Shown here: in pieces, positions 45,096-55,100 of the stretch
How the letters are laid out: each line of letters begins with the position of its first letter
Position numbering within the stretch: position 1 is the first letter of the stretch
Source: an uncultured Caldimonas sp.
Lineage (GTDB): Bacteria > Pseudomonadota > Gammaproteobacteria > Burkholderiales > Burkholderiaceae
Direction: 5' to 3'
Assembly: GCF_946480305.1 (NCBI RefSeq)
Contig: NZ_CAMLJQ010000001.1
Coordinates: 124,001-188,000 of the forward strand
Length of the DNA: 64,000 nt
Notes under the pieces: generated by a model
Databases searched by the model: none
Told to the model about the DNA's origin: nothing
Seen by the model: only the letters and a program-made list of their open reading frames with translations
Position numbers and translations under genes: made by a program

Positions 45096-46100
45096 ATGAG
45101 CTTTCAACTCCCGTACCCCTGGCTCGAGGCACCGCTGCGCGAACTGCTCGCCACGCAACGCGGCCATGCCGTGCTGCTGGCCGCGCCGCAGGGCGTGGGG
45201 CAGTTCGACCTGGCGCTCGCGCTGGCGCAGGCCTGGCTGTGCGAGAGCGATGGCCCCGCCAGGCCCTGCGGCACCTGCCCGAGCTGCGCGCTGGTGCATT
45301 CGCACACCCACCCCGACCTGCAAGTGCTGCTGCCCGAGGCGCTGCAGGAGGAACTCGGTTGGGGCACCGGCGAGGCCGATGCCGAGGCCAAGGCGAGCAA
45401 GGCCAAGCCCAGCAAGGAGATCAAGGTCGAAGCGCTGCGCCGCGTGGTCGAGTTCGCGCAGCAGACCACCTCCCGCGGGGTGGCCAAGGTGGTGTTGGTG
45501 CATCCGGCCGAACGCATGAATGCCATTTCGGCCAACACCTTGCTCAAGACGCTCGAGGAACCCCCCGGGCAGGCCCGCTTCATCCTCAGCACCGAAGCCA
45601 TCGAAGCCTTGCTGCCCACCATCCGCAGCCGCTGCCAGCACTTGCGGTTGCCGCCGCCCGACGAAGCCACCGCGCTGCAGTGGCTGCAAGCGCAGGGCCT
45701 GGCGCAACCCGAGGTGCTGCTTGCAGCCGCCGGTGGCCAGCCGGTCACGGCGTTGCAACTCAAGCAGCAGGGGCTGGACGCCGCCGCCTGGCAGCAACTG
45801 CCGGTGCGGCTGGCGAAAGGTGAGGTGGCGGCGCTTTCGGGCTGGCCGATCCCGCGCGCGGTCGATGCGTTGCAGAAGGTGTGCCACGACGCCATGTGTG
45901 TCGCCGCCGGCTCGGCGCCGCGCTACTTCACGGTGGAAGGTTTTGCCGGCATGAAAACCAGCATCGAAGGACTCTCCGCCTGGGCGCGCGAGCTGCGTCG
46001 TGTCGCACGTCACGAAGAGCACCCCTGGAACGCAGGACTGCTGCTGGAGTCGCTTGTGAGCCAGGCACGGCGAGCCTTACACTCGACCGCTTATGAGTGA
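45096..46100 (+). CDS. holB: DNA polymerase III subunit delta prime
   Basis: 334 residues. Zinc-binding cluster 'PCGTCPSCALVHSHTHPDLQ'; degenerate Walker A 'APQGVGQFDLALALAQ', as expected for delta prime; sensor region 'MNAISANTLLKTLEEPPGQA' and 'LLPTIRSRCQHLRLPPP' (SRC motif). Part of the clamp loader. An insertion rich in Ala/Lys ('DAEAKASKAKPSKEIKVEAL') sits between the zinc module and helicase-like core. Overlaps the pilZ gene by 8 bases. Confidence 0.96.
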   Translation: MSFQLPYPWLEAPLRELLATQRGHAVLLAAPQGVGQFDLALALAQAWLCESDGPARPCGTCPSCALVHSHTHPDLQVLLPEALQEELGWGTGEADAEAKASKAKPSKEIKVEALRRVVEFAQQTTSRGVAKVVLVHPAERMNAISANTLLKTLEEPPGQARFILSTEAIEALLPTIRSRCQHLRLPPPDEATALQWLQAQGLAQPEVLLAAAGGQPVTALQLKQQGLDAAAWQQLPVRLAKGEVAALSGWPIPRAVDALQKVCHDAMCVAAGSAPRYFTVEGFAGMKTSIEGLSAWARELRRVARHEEHPWNAGLLLESLVSQARRALHSTAYE

Positions 46101-46488
46101 GCCCACGACTCGCCCGCCGGCGAGCGCCGCACCGGCCGGCGGAACGCCTGCACGTCCCAGCGTCATCCAGCTGGTCTTTCGCGAGAAAGGCGCGCTGTAC
46201 GCCGCCTACATCTCTGCCTTCGTCGACGGCGGCCTGTTCGTGCCCACCACGCGCGAATACCGCCTGGGCGAAGACATCTACCTGCTGCTCTCCCTGCCCG
46301 AAGACCCGCAGCGCTACCCGGTGGCCGGCAAGGTGGCGTGGATCACGCCCGCCAACGCATCGGGCGGCCGCACCCAGGGCGTGGGCGTGCGCTTTCCCAG
46401 CGACGAGAAATCGCGCCTGCTGAAGGTCAAGATCGAAGAACTGCTCGGCACCGCCATCCAGTCGGCCAAGCCCACGCAGACCATCTGA
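46093..46488 (+). CDS. pilZ: PilZ domain protein
   Basis: 131 residues. After a Pro/Ala-rich start, the domain reads 'IQLVFREKGALYAAYISAFV' and 'GGLFVPTTREYRLGEDIYLL', then 'PVAGKVAWITPANA', 'GVGVRFPSDE'. This is the short type IV pilus PilZ, which usually lacks the RxxxR and DxSxxG c-di-GMP motifs; neither is seen here. It is encoded after holB in many beta- and gamma-proteobacteria and acts in pilus assembly. Confidence 0.9.
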   Translation: MSEPTTRPPASAAPAGGTPARPSVIQLVFREKGALYAAYISAFVDGGLFVPTTREYRLGEDIYLLLSLPEDPQRYPVAGKVAWITPANASGGRTQGVGVRFPSDEKSRLLKVKIEELLGTAIQSAKPTQTI

Positions 46489-46586
46489 CCGCCCGCACGC
46501 CGCCCGGCACGTACGGGCAGTGTTGTGTAGGCTCTCGCTTTTCCTTCCTTGCCCACGGCTTGCCGCCCAGGCTGCCGCGCATTGCC

Positions 46587-47375
46587 ATGTTTGTCGACTC
46601 CCACTGCCACCTCAGCTTTCCTGAACTTGCCGAAAACCTCGGCACCATCCGCGAGGCCATGAGTGCCGCGCAGGTGGACCGCGCACTGTGCATCTGCACG
46701 ACGCTCGAGGAGTTTGCGCAGGTGCATGCGCTGGCAGTCCGGTACCCGAACTTCTGGGCCAGTGCCGGGGTGCACCCCGACAACGAAGGTGTGCAGGAGC
46801 CGAGCGTGGAACAACTGGTCGAGCTGGCACAGCGCGACAAGGTGGTCGCGATCGGCGAAACCGGCCTCGACTACTACCGCCTCAACGGCCGCAGCGTGGC
46901 CGACATGGAATGGCAGCGCGAGCGCTTTCGCCACCACATCCGCGCGGCCCGTCAGGTGAGCAAGCCGCTGATCATCCACACGCGCAGCGCGTCTGAAGAC
47001 ACCATCGCGATCCTGAAGGAAGAGGGCGGCGAAGCGGCAGGGGGAGTGTTCCACTGCTTCACCGAAACGCAGGCCGTGGCCGATGCCGCGCTCGACCTCG
47101 GCTTCTACATCTCGTTTTCCGGCATCCTGACCTTCCGCAACGCGCAGGAGCTGCGCGACGTGGCCCAGCGCGTGCCGCTGGACCGCTGCCTGATCGAAAC
47201 CGACAGCCCCTACCTGGCACCCGTGCCATACCGCGGCAAGACCAACAACCCGTCCTACGTGCCGTTCGTTGCAAAACAGATTGCCGAGCTGAAGGGCTTG
47301 CCGGTAGAAGCGGTGGGCGAAGCCACCAGCCGCAACTTCGAGCGCCTGTTCAAGGTGCCGGCGGCGCAGGCGTGA
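46587..47375 (+). CDS. tatD: TatD family metal-dependent DNase
   Basis: 262 residues from ATG 46587. Metal ligands: 'MFVDSHCHLSF' (HxH), 'AIGETGLDYYR' (Glu), 'LIIHTRSASED' (His), 'GVFHCFTETQ' (His), 'LIETDSPYLAPVPYRG' (Asp). The size and order are those of TatD/YcfH hydrolases, 3'-5' nucleases or related phosphodiesterases. It sits after pilZ as in other Burkholderiales; YcfH is the equivalent position in E. coli. Confidence 0.93.
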   Translation: MFVDSHCHLSFPELAENLGTIREAMSAAQVDRALCICTTLEEFAQVHALAVRYPNFWASAGVHPDNEGVQEPSVEQLVELAQRDKVVAIGETGLDYYRLNGRSVADMEWQRERFRHHIRAARQVSKPLIIHTRSASEDTIAILKEEGGEAAGGVFHCFTETQAVADAALDLGFYISFSGILTFRNAQELRDVAQRVPLDRCLIETDSPYLAPVPYRGKTNNPSYVPFVAKQIAELKGLPVEAVGEATSRNFERLFKVPAAQA

Positions 47376-47406
47376 AGCCGTTCATCCCATCCAGGAGCGC
47401 TCGAGA

Positions 47407-48078
47407 ATGCTGAGAAAGAACTTGAAAAAACTGGTGTATCTGGCTGCTGTCGTTGGTTTTTCTTCCGCCAGCGCCGGGGCGTATGAAGACTTCTTCCGGG
47501 CGCTGAAGCGCGACGACCCCCGCACGGTGCAGCAGCTTCTGGAGCGAGGCTTCGACCCCAACACGGTCGACGAGGAAGGCCGCGGCGGCCTGCTCATCGC
47601 GATGCAGGAACCATCGCTGAAGGCGGCCGAGGCGCTGATGCTGCACCCGCAGACCGACGTGAACCGCCTCAATGCCGTGGGCGAATCACCGCTGATGATG
47701 GCCGCGCTGAAGGGCCAGCTCGACTGGTGCGAGCGCCTCATAGAACGCGGTGCCGACGTCAACAAGACCGGCTGGACGCCGCTGCACTACGCGGCAACGG
47801 GCGGGCACCTGAAGATCATCGACCTGCTGCTCGAGCACCACGCCTTCATCGATGCCCAGTCACCCAACCGCACCACGCCGTTGATGATGGCCGCGCGCTA
47901 CGGCAGCGAGGATTCCGCCCGCACACTGATGAATGCCGGTGCCGACCCCACCTTGCGCAACGAGCGCAACATGACCGCTGCCGACTTTGCGCGCAGCGTG
48001 GGGCGTGAGCCGCTGGCACAGGCCATCGAGCAGTACGCCCAGCAGTACGCCGCCCGCTACAGCGCGGGAAAACGCTAG
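47407..48078 (+). CDS. Exported ankyrin repeat protein
   Basis: 223 residues. A signal peptide ('LVYLAAVVGFSSASAGAYED') precedes four to five ankyrin repeats, for example 'GESPLMMAALKGQLDWCERL', 'GWTPLHYAATGGHLKIIDLL' and 'RTTPLMMAARYGSEDSARTL'. Ankyrin stacks mediate protein binding; this one would act in the periplasm. An equivalent gene follows tatD in many beta-proteobacteria. The tail is Gln/Tyr-rich. Confidence 0.92.
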   Translation: MLRKNLKKLVYLAAVVGFSSASAGAYEDFFRALKRDDPRTVQQLLERGFDPNTVDEEGRGGLLIAMQEPSLKAAEALMLHPQTDVNRLNAVGESPLMMAALKGQLDWCERLIERGADVNKTGWTPLHYAATGGHLKIIDLLLEHHAFIDAQSPNRTTPLMMAARYGSEDSARTLMNAGADPTLRNERNMTAADFARSVGREPLAQAIEQYAQQYAARYSAGKR

Positions 48079-48179
48079 TGGGAGGAAATCTGACACACCG
48101 TTTGGCGGCAACCTGACTGTTACCTTGTGATACCGACCCCTACAGTCGGCAGCATGGTTGTTCCCACGGAGACAACGCC

Positions 48180-48419
48180 ATGCAGACTCCCGAACCCGCG
48201 CCCGAACCGGCCTCGCCTGCGAACCCGTTCGCATTGATGATGGATCCGCAGTCGGTGCTGGACGCCGTCGAGCATTCGCAACGGCTGGCCCGGCTGCACC
48301 GGCGGGTCTACCGCCCGCTCGACAAGCCGGCGCCCGGCAAGGCAGCCGATGCAGGCAGCGGTGCAGCAGACGACCGCGACATCGAGATCGAGCCTGAAGG
48401 GTTCGGGCTGCCGGAATGA
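48180..48419 (+). CDS. Small conserved hypothetical protein
   Basis: 79 residues with Pro/Ala-rich ends and a central 'PFALMMDPQSVLDAVEHSQR' followed by 'LARLHRRVYRPLDKP'. No domain recognised. The codon pattern and ATG after ACGGAG support a real gene. It lies between the core block and the HD-GYP gene with ~100-base spacers on both sides. Confidence 0.6.
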   Translation: MQTPEPAPEPASPANPFALMMDPQSVLDAVEHSQRLARLHRRVYRPLDKPAPGKAADAGSGAADDRDIEIEPEGFGLPE

Positions 48420-48541
48420 GTTGAGAGAGGCTGCAGAGGGCAGCCTGGCACCGGGCGCCATGCAGCGTTCGAGCATTCACCAAAGCAAACCAGATCGACA
48501 CCCCTGAGCCCCAGGGGTGAGCAGGACCTTGGCAGGGGCGC

Positions 48542-49774
48542 ATGACAAGAAAAATCCATGTGGACGAACTGCAGGTCGGCATGTTCGTCCAGCACATCGA
48601 GGGAGGGTGGCTCAACCATCCCTTCTGGCGCGGCAGCTTTTTGATCCGCGAGTTCGACGACATCCGCCGCCTGCGTGCCGCGGGGGTCGAGTACGTCGAG
48701 ATCGACTCTTCAAAGGGGTTGGGCGCCCCCAGGCCGGTGCCTGCGCCCGCGCCGCCCGCGAACGACCGGGGCGAACCGGCTCCCGTGCTAAGCCGTCGCG
48801 GCGCCGCGATCTCGATGGAAGCGGAGGTACAGCGCGCGCAGGCCTTCCGCCTGGAAGCGGGCCGGCAGATGAAGGCACTGTTCCAGCAGGCCCGCATGGG
48901 GCGCTCGGTCGACGTCGGCAGCGTGCGTCCGCTCGTGGACGACATCTTCCTGTCCGTCGAGCGGCACCCGGCTGCGTTGATCAGCCTGCTGCGGTTGAAG
49001 ACCGCCGACGACTACAGCTACCTGCACTCCGTTTCGGTCGCCGCGCTGATGGTCGCACTCGCGCGCCAGCTCGGCATGGAAGAGCAGGAGTGCCGCGACG
49101 CCGGCCTGGGTGGCCTGCTGCACGACCTGGGCAAGGCGGCGATCCCGCTGGAGGTGCTGAACAAGCCCGGCAAGCTGGAGCCCGAAGAGTTCACCTTGGT
49201 GAAGACCCATCCGGTGCGTGGCCACGAGTTGCTGTTGCAAGGTGGCGTGAACCACCCGGCCGCGCTGGACGTGTGCCTGCACCACCACGAAAAGATCGAC
49301 GGCAGCGGCTACCCGAAAGGCCTGCCCGGCGACGCCATCACGCAGTTCGCCAAGATGGGCGCGGTGTGCGACGTATACGACGCCGTCACCTCCGACAGGC
49401 CCTACAAGTCGGGCTGGGCGCCGGTGGAAGCGCTGCGCCGCATGCTGTCATGGGCCGGGCATTTCGAGCCGCACATCATGCGCGCCTTCGTTTCCGTGGT
49501 CGGCATCTACCCCGTGGGAGCCCTTGTGCGCCTGGCCTCCGGCCGGCTGGCGGTGGTGGTGGAACAGAGCCCCGGCGAACTGACGAAGCCGGTGGTCAAG
49601 GCCTTCTTCTCGACGCGCTCCAACCTCCACATCCCGCCTGAGACGCTGCGTCTGGCGCAACCTGGTTCCAAGGACCACATCGTCGGCCACGAAGACCCCC
49701 ACACGTGGGGGTTTGAGCACACGGACGAGTTGTGGACGGGGTTGCAGAAGCCGAAGGCACCGTTGGGCGTGTAG
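48542..49774 (+). CDS. HD-GYP domain protein with N-terminal DUF3391 (c-di-GMP phosphodiesterase)
   Basis: 410 residues. The N-terminal DUF3391 starts 'KIHVDELQVGMFVQHIEGGW', as in this subfamily. The HD-GYP domain has 'AGLGGLLHDLGKAAIPLEVL' (HD) and 'LHHHEKIDGSGYPKGLPGDA' (DGSGYP), with later 'VCDVYDAVTSDRPYKSG'. It should hydrolyse c-di-GMP and thereby affect motility, biofilm or virulence. The last gene before the putative effector island; convergent with the 470-residue protein gene, 82 bases apart. Confidence 0.94.
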   Translation: MTRKIHVDELQVGMFVQHIEGGWLNHPFWRGSFLIREFDDIRRLRAAGVEYVEIDSSKGLGAPRPVPAPAPPANDRGEPAPVLSRRGAAISMEAEVQRAQAFRLEAGRQMKALFQQARMGRSVDVGSVRPLVDDIFLSVERHPAALISLLRLKTADDYSYLHSVSVAALMVALARQLGMEEQECRDAGLGGLLHDLGKAAIPLEVLNKPGKLEPEEFTLVKTHPVRGHELLLQGGVNHPAALDVCLHHHEKIDGSGYPKGLPGDAITQFAKMGAVCDVYDAVTSDRPYKSGWAPVEALRRMLSWAGHFEPHIMRAFVSVVGIYPVGALVRLASGRLAVVVEQSPGELTKPVVKAFFSTRSNLHIPPETLRLAQPGSKDHIVGHEDPHTWGFEHTDELWTGLQKPKAPLGV

Positions 49775-49856
49775 CGCAGCTGCGTACTGCGGGGTCAGGC
49801 GTATCGGGCTGGCAGGCCGGGCCACCGGCGATGCGCCGCCGGCTTCGTCACGCGGC

Positions 49857-51269
49857 TCATGCCCTGCCGTATGCCGCCAGCGGCTGCATGGGAAGGCCGT
49901 ACTGGAGTGTCTGCGCCATGCCGTGTGCGAGCGGCTGGAGCTTGAACGGCGTGCTGGCCTTGGGATACGGCTCAGCGGCGCGGCCCATCGCCAGTTGCTG
50001 TGCGGCACGCATCGCTTGAAGCCGGGTCGCCGGCCTTTTCGGTGCCGCAGGGTGCACTGACCGGGGCGACGGTTTCTCCTTGCCCGCTGGTGGCTGTCCG
50101 CTTGGCGCCCGGAACAGCCCGCCGACCGTCGGGTCGCTCCAATGCACCTGAGACAGATCGGGCAGGCTCTTGAGAGAGCCTCCCTGGCCGTTGTATTGCA
50201 CGCCGACGTTCTTTGCGTGTGCGGCACCGAACAGGCCTTGCATCTTGTTCTTCTGGTGCTGCAGGTAACCCTGAAGCGTGTGATCGCCGTACTTGGCCTG
50301 GAAGGCCTTCACATGGTTGATGTCCAGCCTGATCTGTGTGGGGCGGTGTGTGCTGACCCCGTCGACATAGGCGTGGTTGCCGGCGATGACTGCGCCCTGA
50401 AGACGGATGCCCTGGACTTCCATGGGACGGGCATAGATCCCGCCCGGCGTACTGTTGTACGCGGGCGGACGCACGTTCGGCCGCGGCTGTTGAAGCGCAG
50501 GGTCGCGGTTCGGGTTCTGCTGGAACCACTGCTCCATTGCGGCGAGTGCCTGTTGGTGCGAGTCCGGCCGGGCAGTGGTCGGCCGCGATGGTGTGTAGCC
50601 GTGGTACAGGTCGGGACCCGGCAGCGGCCCGGACGTCGCACCGATCTTTTCCGGGCTCGCCGGCCGTGAAGGGGGCGGCGTCGAGGCGGCGGTGGATGTC
50701 GAGTGCTGCGAGAACACCGAGCTGGCCGTGGAAGCGCTCGACACGCTGGAAATGGTGGACGTCGACGGCGGGCGCGAGCCGCCTGCCCATGACAGCGGCG
50801 AAGGCGACCAACCCGCAGGCACGGGTGACGGCGGGCTGGAGAACTGCGACACGGTCGAGGCGGTGGAGCTGGGCCGGGAGGGCAGCGGCTGCGGTGTCGT
50901 CGGGGCCGGCGTCGCCATCCCGATCACCGCGCTCATCGGCTGCGCAAGCCCCTGCGCCGGCCCGTGCAGCGTGGGCCGCATCGGCTGCTGCGCCAACATG
51001 GTCAGCGGACTGGTTCCCACTCCAGCCGCGGCTGCCTCCATCTTGTCGAAGTTCACCGGGGAGGTCTGGAAGACCGCATGGTTGGCCAGCCGCACGCGCT
51101 GAGGTTTGGGTGCATGCAGAGCCGGCGTGCTGTTTCGCCTTTGCAGCCCTTCAGGCAGACCGCTCGCGCGCGAATCGGTCGAGCTGCGCTGGGCCGCGGG
51201 TTGAGCGCTCCCCGTGGCGGTGGAGTTGGGCGCGATGCGCTGGCCCGGGGAACGGATGGAAGAGGACAT
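49857..51269 (-). CDS. Candidate type III effector, Ser/Pro-rich, PIP-box controlled
   Basis: 470 residues from ATG 51269. No signal peptide. Residues 1-~280 are rich in Ser, Thr, Pro and Ala with very few acidic residues ('PGQRIAPNSTATGSAQPAAQ', 'RRNSTPALHAPKPQ', 'SVSSASTASSVFSQHSTSTA'), the composition of type III secretion N-termini. The C-terminal ~190 residues are folded-looking ('IRLQGAVIAGNHAYVDGVST', 'QIRLDINHVKAFQAKYGDHT', 'GYLQHQKNKMQGLFGAAHAK'). They belong to no family I recognise. A perfect PIP box with -10 element lies upstream. Type III export is inferred from promoter and composition. Confidence 0.6.
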   Translation of the reverse strand: MSSSIRSPGQRIAPNSTATGSAQPAAQRSSTDSRASGLPEGLQRRNSTPALHAPKPQRVRLANHAVFQTSPVNFDKMEAAAAGVGTSPLTMLAQQPMRPTLHGPAQGLAQPMSAVIGMATPAPTTPQPLPSRPSSTASTVSQFSSPPSPVPAGWSPSPLSWAGGSRPPSTSTISSVSSASTASSVFSQHSTSTAASTPPPSRPASPEKIGATSGPLPGPDLYHGYTPSRPTTARPDSHQQALAAMEQWFQQNPNRDPALQQPRPNVRPPAYNSTPGGIYARPMEVQGIRLQGAVIAGNHAYVDGVSTHRPTQIRLDINHVKAFQAKYGDHTLQGYLQHQKNKMQGLFGAAHAKNVGVQYNGQGGSLKSLPDLSQVHWSDPTVGGLFRAPSGQPPAGKEKPSPRSVHPAAPKRPATRLQAMRAAQQLAMGRAAEPYPKASTPFKLQPLAHGMAQTLQYGLPMQPLAAYGRA

Positions 51270-51303
51270 GGTGCTGATCTGCCGTGGCCAAGGTTCGTGA
51301 GCC

Positions 51304-51366
51304 ATCCTGCCTTGGGAGCCCTCGGCAGCACCGCGGGACACACGAAGCGCACGCCGGTGCAACGAA
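51304..51366 (-). promoter_or_regulatory. Perfect PIP/hrpII box and -10 element
   Basis: Read on the minus strand: TTCGT (51366-51362), 15 bases, TTCGT (51346-51342), then 32 bases and CAGGAT (51309-51304). This matches both the plant-inducible-promoter consensus TTCGB-N15-TTCGB and the hrpII box TTCG-N16-TTCG. A YANNNT -10 box lies in the prescribed 30-32 bp window. The expected transcript starts about 28 bases before the ATG at 51269. Known activators of such sites are HrpX and HrpB. Confidence 0.8.
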
Positions 51367-51499
51367 GCCCCAACCGCTGCGCGGCATGGGCTACGGGTTC
51401 TCGTAGGTGCGAGAACAGGCGGCCGGCGTCCGCGAGCATTCAGGCCGGACACAATGGCACCCGCACCGACGGCACATTTCCACCGAGAAAACAGACACC

Positions 51500-52051
51500 A
51501 TGACGACGAAGACCAAGGCAAAAGACGATGGACCGCTGCTCGCCACGCTGCAGGCTCGGTTCGAGCAGAACATGCAGCGTCACCGGGGCATCGAGTGGGC
51601 GGACGTGCTCGCAAGACTGCAGGCCCGGCCAGACAAGCTGAAGGCGCTCAACGAAATGGAACGCACCGGCGGCGAGCCGGACGTGATCGGCAAGGCGGAC
51701 GGGGGGTACGTTTTCTGCGACTGCTCTGCCGAAAGCCCGTCGGGCCGCAGGAGCGTCTGCTATGACGACGAAGCGCTGAACGCGCGCAAGGAGCACAAGC
51801 CGCAGAACAGCGCACTGGGCATGGCCGAAGCCATGGGCGTCTCGCTGCTGACGGAGCAGCAGTACCGCGAGCTGCAGACCCTGGGCGAGTTCGACGCCAA
51901 GACGTCGAGCTGGGTGGCGACGCCGCCGGCGATCCGCGAGCTGGGCGGTGCGCTCTTTTGCGACCGGCGCTATGGCACCGTCTTCCTTTATCACAACGGC
52001 GCACAGTCTTACTACGCATCGAGGGGCTTCCGGGGCTTGCTCGTCGTGTAA
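51500..52051 (+). CDS. DUF4256 family protein
   Basis: 183 residues from ATG 51500. The family pattern is 'LLATLQARFEQNMQRHRGIE', 'GGEPDVIGKADGGYVFCDCS', 'SVCYDDEALNARKEHKPQNS', 'EAMGVSLLTEQQYRELQTLG', and 'GALFCDRRYGTVFLYHNGAQ'. It is a cytoplasmic protein of unknown role found in many unrelated bacteria. It sits between two putative effector genes but shows chromosomal codon use and is probably an ordinary resident gene. Divergent from the 470-residue protein across 230 bases. Confidence 0.88.
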   Translation: MTTKTKAKDDGPLLATLQARFEQNMQRHRGIEWADVLARLQARPDKLKALNEMERTGGEPDVIGKADGGYVFCDCSAESPSGRRSVCYDDEALNARKEHKPQNSALGMAEAMGVSLLTEQQYRELQTLGEFDAKTSSWVATPPAIRELGGALFCDRRYGTVFLYHNGAQSYYASRGFRGLLVV

Positions 52052-52120
52052 GTCAGCCCTCGGAAGATGGGGCAGTCTTGTCGATTGATCTGACGGTCCG
52101 CGCCCTCGGGACAGTGCTGA

Positions 52121-55100
52121 TCAGAGCTGGCGGTAGCGCAACTCGTCGTCGGTGTAGGGCAGGGGAGTGATCTGCATATCGGTACCTGCTTGCTCACGCG
52201 GCGCAGGTCGCTCAGGTGCCGCTGGTGCGTTCGTGTCGTCTTTCGATGCTGCCGCCTCTCGATAGGCTTCGGCCAGTCGTCTCAGCACGGCCGCGCACTC
52301 GCCCATGAGCTCCGGGGACTGTGGCTCTATCTCCGCGAGGCGAACCCATTTCGAGTCCGTGTTCTCCCATTGAAGCCGTGGGCGGAAGCTGGGGTCGACG
52401 AGCCACGGGTAACCATAGAAGCGACGGTTCGATTGCGCGTCGCTCAAGACAACTGGCCGCAACTCCACTTTGCCGGTCAGTGCGGTCTGAACTTCTTCCC
52501 TGGTTTCCCTCATCGCCGACACAAGGGGACTGGCGTCCTTTCCTGGCGAGCAACTCCCGCCGGGAGTGGCCCACTTCCTTCGGTCCTTCAGCACGAGGTT
52601 GCTGCGCTTGACCAGGAACACTTCCAACTGCCCATCTTCGCCCCGTCGCATCGGAATCAATCCGGCCGAATACTTCACCCCCCGCTCCCAGTGGAACCGG
52701 TCGGCCGGCAGATCGGGCGATGCGATGTCGACGGCGGAGGCGAACGACGGATCCAGTGATGTGGGGCCGGTCACCGCGTAGGGCGGTTCCCGTCGTGCCT
52801 CCCGGCTCAAGTCATGGGCATGGACGTGCTTTGCATTGAACCGGGAAAGGAAGGCCTCGCAATCCTCCGTGGCGAGCACCGGCAGATGCGCCAGATTCCT
52901 CGACGCGAGAAGCTCCTTGGTTTCCTGTACCTTGGCTCTCGGCACCTCGAGGTGGGTGATGGCCTCGGACAGCGGCAAAGGATCCGCCGAGCGCACTTCA
53001 TACAAGGCCAGCGCTTCGCCGATATCGAGCTTGTTGTTGACACTTCCCTTCTTGATGCCGAAGAGGATGGGGTAGTTGTCGGCGATGTCGGAGCCCCTTT
53101 GATAGATTTCCGCCACGGCCACCCCAGGCTTGATCATCGAGGTCGCCCTCTGAAGTTGCGACTTGCCGGTGATCGTTTCCGCCGACGGCGGCGGCACGAC
53201 CAAGCCGGACCTCCTGACCTTGCGAGCCCATGCGTCCAGGCCGTTGTTTCCGACAGTGTTCTCGACGATCGTGCGCTGGGTCTGCGAATCGAGTTTTCTG
53301 TAGCCTTGCGCCAATCTTGCGCTGGTGTCGCCGTGGTAGGCACCCGCCCAGAGAAGCGAAGAGCCGTACCGAGGCTGATGCTCCAGATCGGCCGCATGGC
53401 TGTCGGCATAGGTTCTTGCGTACATGCGGGCAGGTGTGAGCGAAATGCTTTTCTGCGCCTGCTCGACGATGTTCAGCTTCTCTTCCGCGGGCCGGAGTTG
53501 CCCCGATTGAAGAATTCCCTGCAGGACATCCACCGTTTCCCCTGCCTGTCCTGCGGCCTGGCTTCGCCCCGCGGCGTATTGGTAGCGACCGGTTCCATGC
53601 CAGAACTCGGCTTGCGAGTAGATGTTCCTGATCTGTTCTTCAACCTCGCGTGGCAAAGCCTTGGCATCGCCGATCCGTTTCTGCATCTTCCGCGTGGTGA
53701 TGTGGTCTGCGAAGGATGCAACCGGCTTGGCGACGGAGTGATTGCTGCGCGCCCTGAGCCACACGTGGCCGTTGATCGCGCCAGCCAGCGCCTTGACCCC
53801 GGTCTTCTTCAATGAAGGTCGTGGGGGCACGGAGGCCTGCGGGTCGGTGGGCAAGCCGGGCTTCGCCGCGTCGCGCGCCACGTAGCTTTTGCGCTTGTCC
53901 GTGAAGTCGACGCTGTCCCAGTCCTGCGCCCCGATGATGTTTTCGGGCGGCAGGCTCAGGAGGTGTTGCTTCAGCGCGTCCAGGTTGTCCACGACCATCT
54001 GGATCTTCTTCGGCGGCAGCAGGTCCTGGTAGAGCGATGCGATATCCGCGTGCGTCATTTTCATGACGGCATGGAACATGTCCTGATCCACCACGTCCGG
54101 CAACCCGACGATCGTGCTGGTGCCGCCGTACTTCATGCGGTGATGTGCCACCGCGATGGGCTTCAGCGGTGCGCCGAGCGACATGTCGTTGTCGATGCCT
54201 TGCACGCAGTCGACGTCGCCGGTGTCCGGGTTCGGCTTGACGAGGTAGTTCTTGACGTGCCGGTCCACCTGCGAGGTCAGGAAATCCACGATCTGCAGCT
54301 TGACGAGTTCCTGTTTCGCTCGCGGGGTCGACAGATCGACGGGCGACTGCTTGTATGAGGCCTTGACCCGACCGTCTTCGGTGAACGAGAAGTCGTCAAG
54401 CCCATGCAGGAATCGCTGTTGACTTCTCAGAAGCGGATTCCGTTGCAGCCGGTCCTTCTTCTCGAGCAGATGCTGTCCCACGCCGTGGTCCGTGATGTCG
54501 ACATTCTCGAAGGGCACCTTCGTCGCGTGTTGTCCGGAGACGAATGCCATGGCAACGCCCGCGGTCAGCCCGCCTTTTCCGTCCGAATGGACGGCGAAGA
54601 CCGTGCGGGGAATGACCGAGAAGCCAAGGGCTTCGCTGAGCATGAACGAGCACTTCTCACGCACCGGGCTGCTCGTGTGTTGGAGCTTTCTCAAGGCTTG
54701 CGATATCTTGCGGGGGCTTCTGAAGACAGCATCTAGCTCGTCATATCGGGCGCGCAGCACGTGGTTCTGTTTGCCGTGGCCAATTTCCTCCATGGGGGCG
54801 CGAAGGCTGCCGTCGTGGAACTTCATCACGTCGGCGACCACAGTCTGGCTGATCGGAATCTTGGCTTTACGCAAGGCTGCAGCAATGCCATGCACCTGGT
54901 TGGCAGGGACGCCGGACAGGGCGCTTGTCTCTGCCGCCGTCAATTGCAGCGATGCCAGCCCGGTGGAGGCTGTGCTCGCCGCCTTCGGCACCTGGCCCCT
55001 GGGCGCCATCCCCGCGGCGGATGTATTCGGCGAGGACTGGCGGGCCGTGGGCAGGTGGTCGGTTGTCCACGCCGACGATCCGACAGCATCGGCCTTGGAG

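Noticed and set aside
51500..52051. DUF4256 gene as a member of the effector set
   Set aside because: No PIP box oriented toward it, no Ser/Pro-rich leader, and the family is widespread in bacteria without type III secretion.
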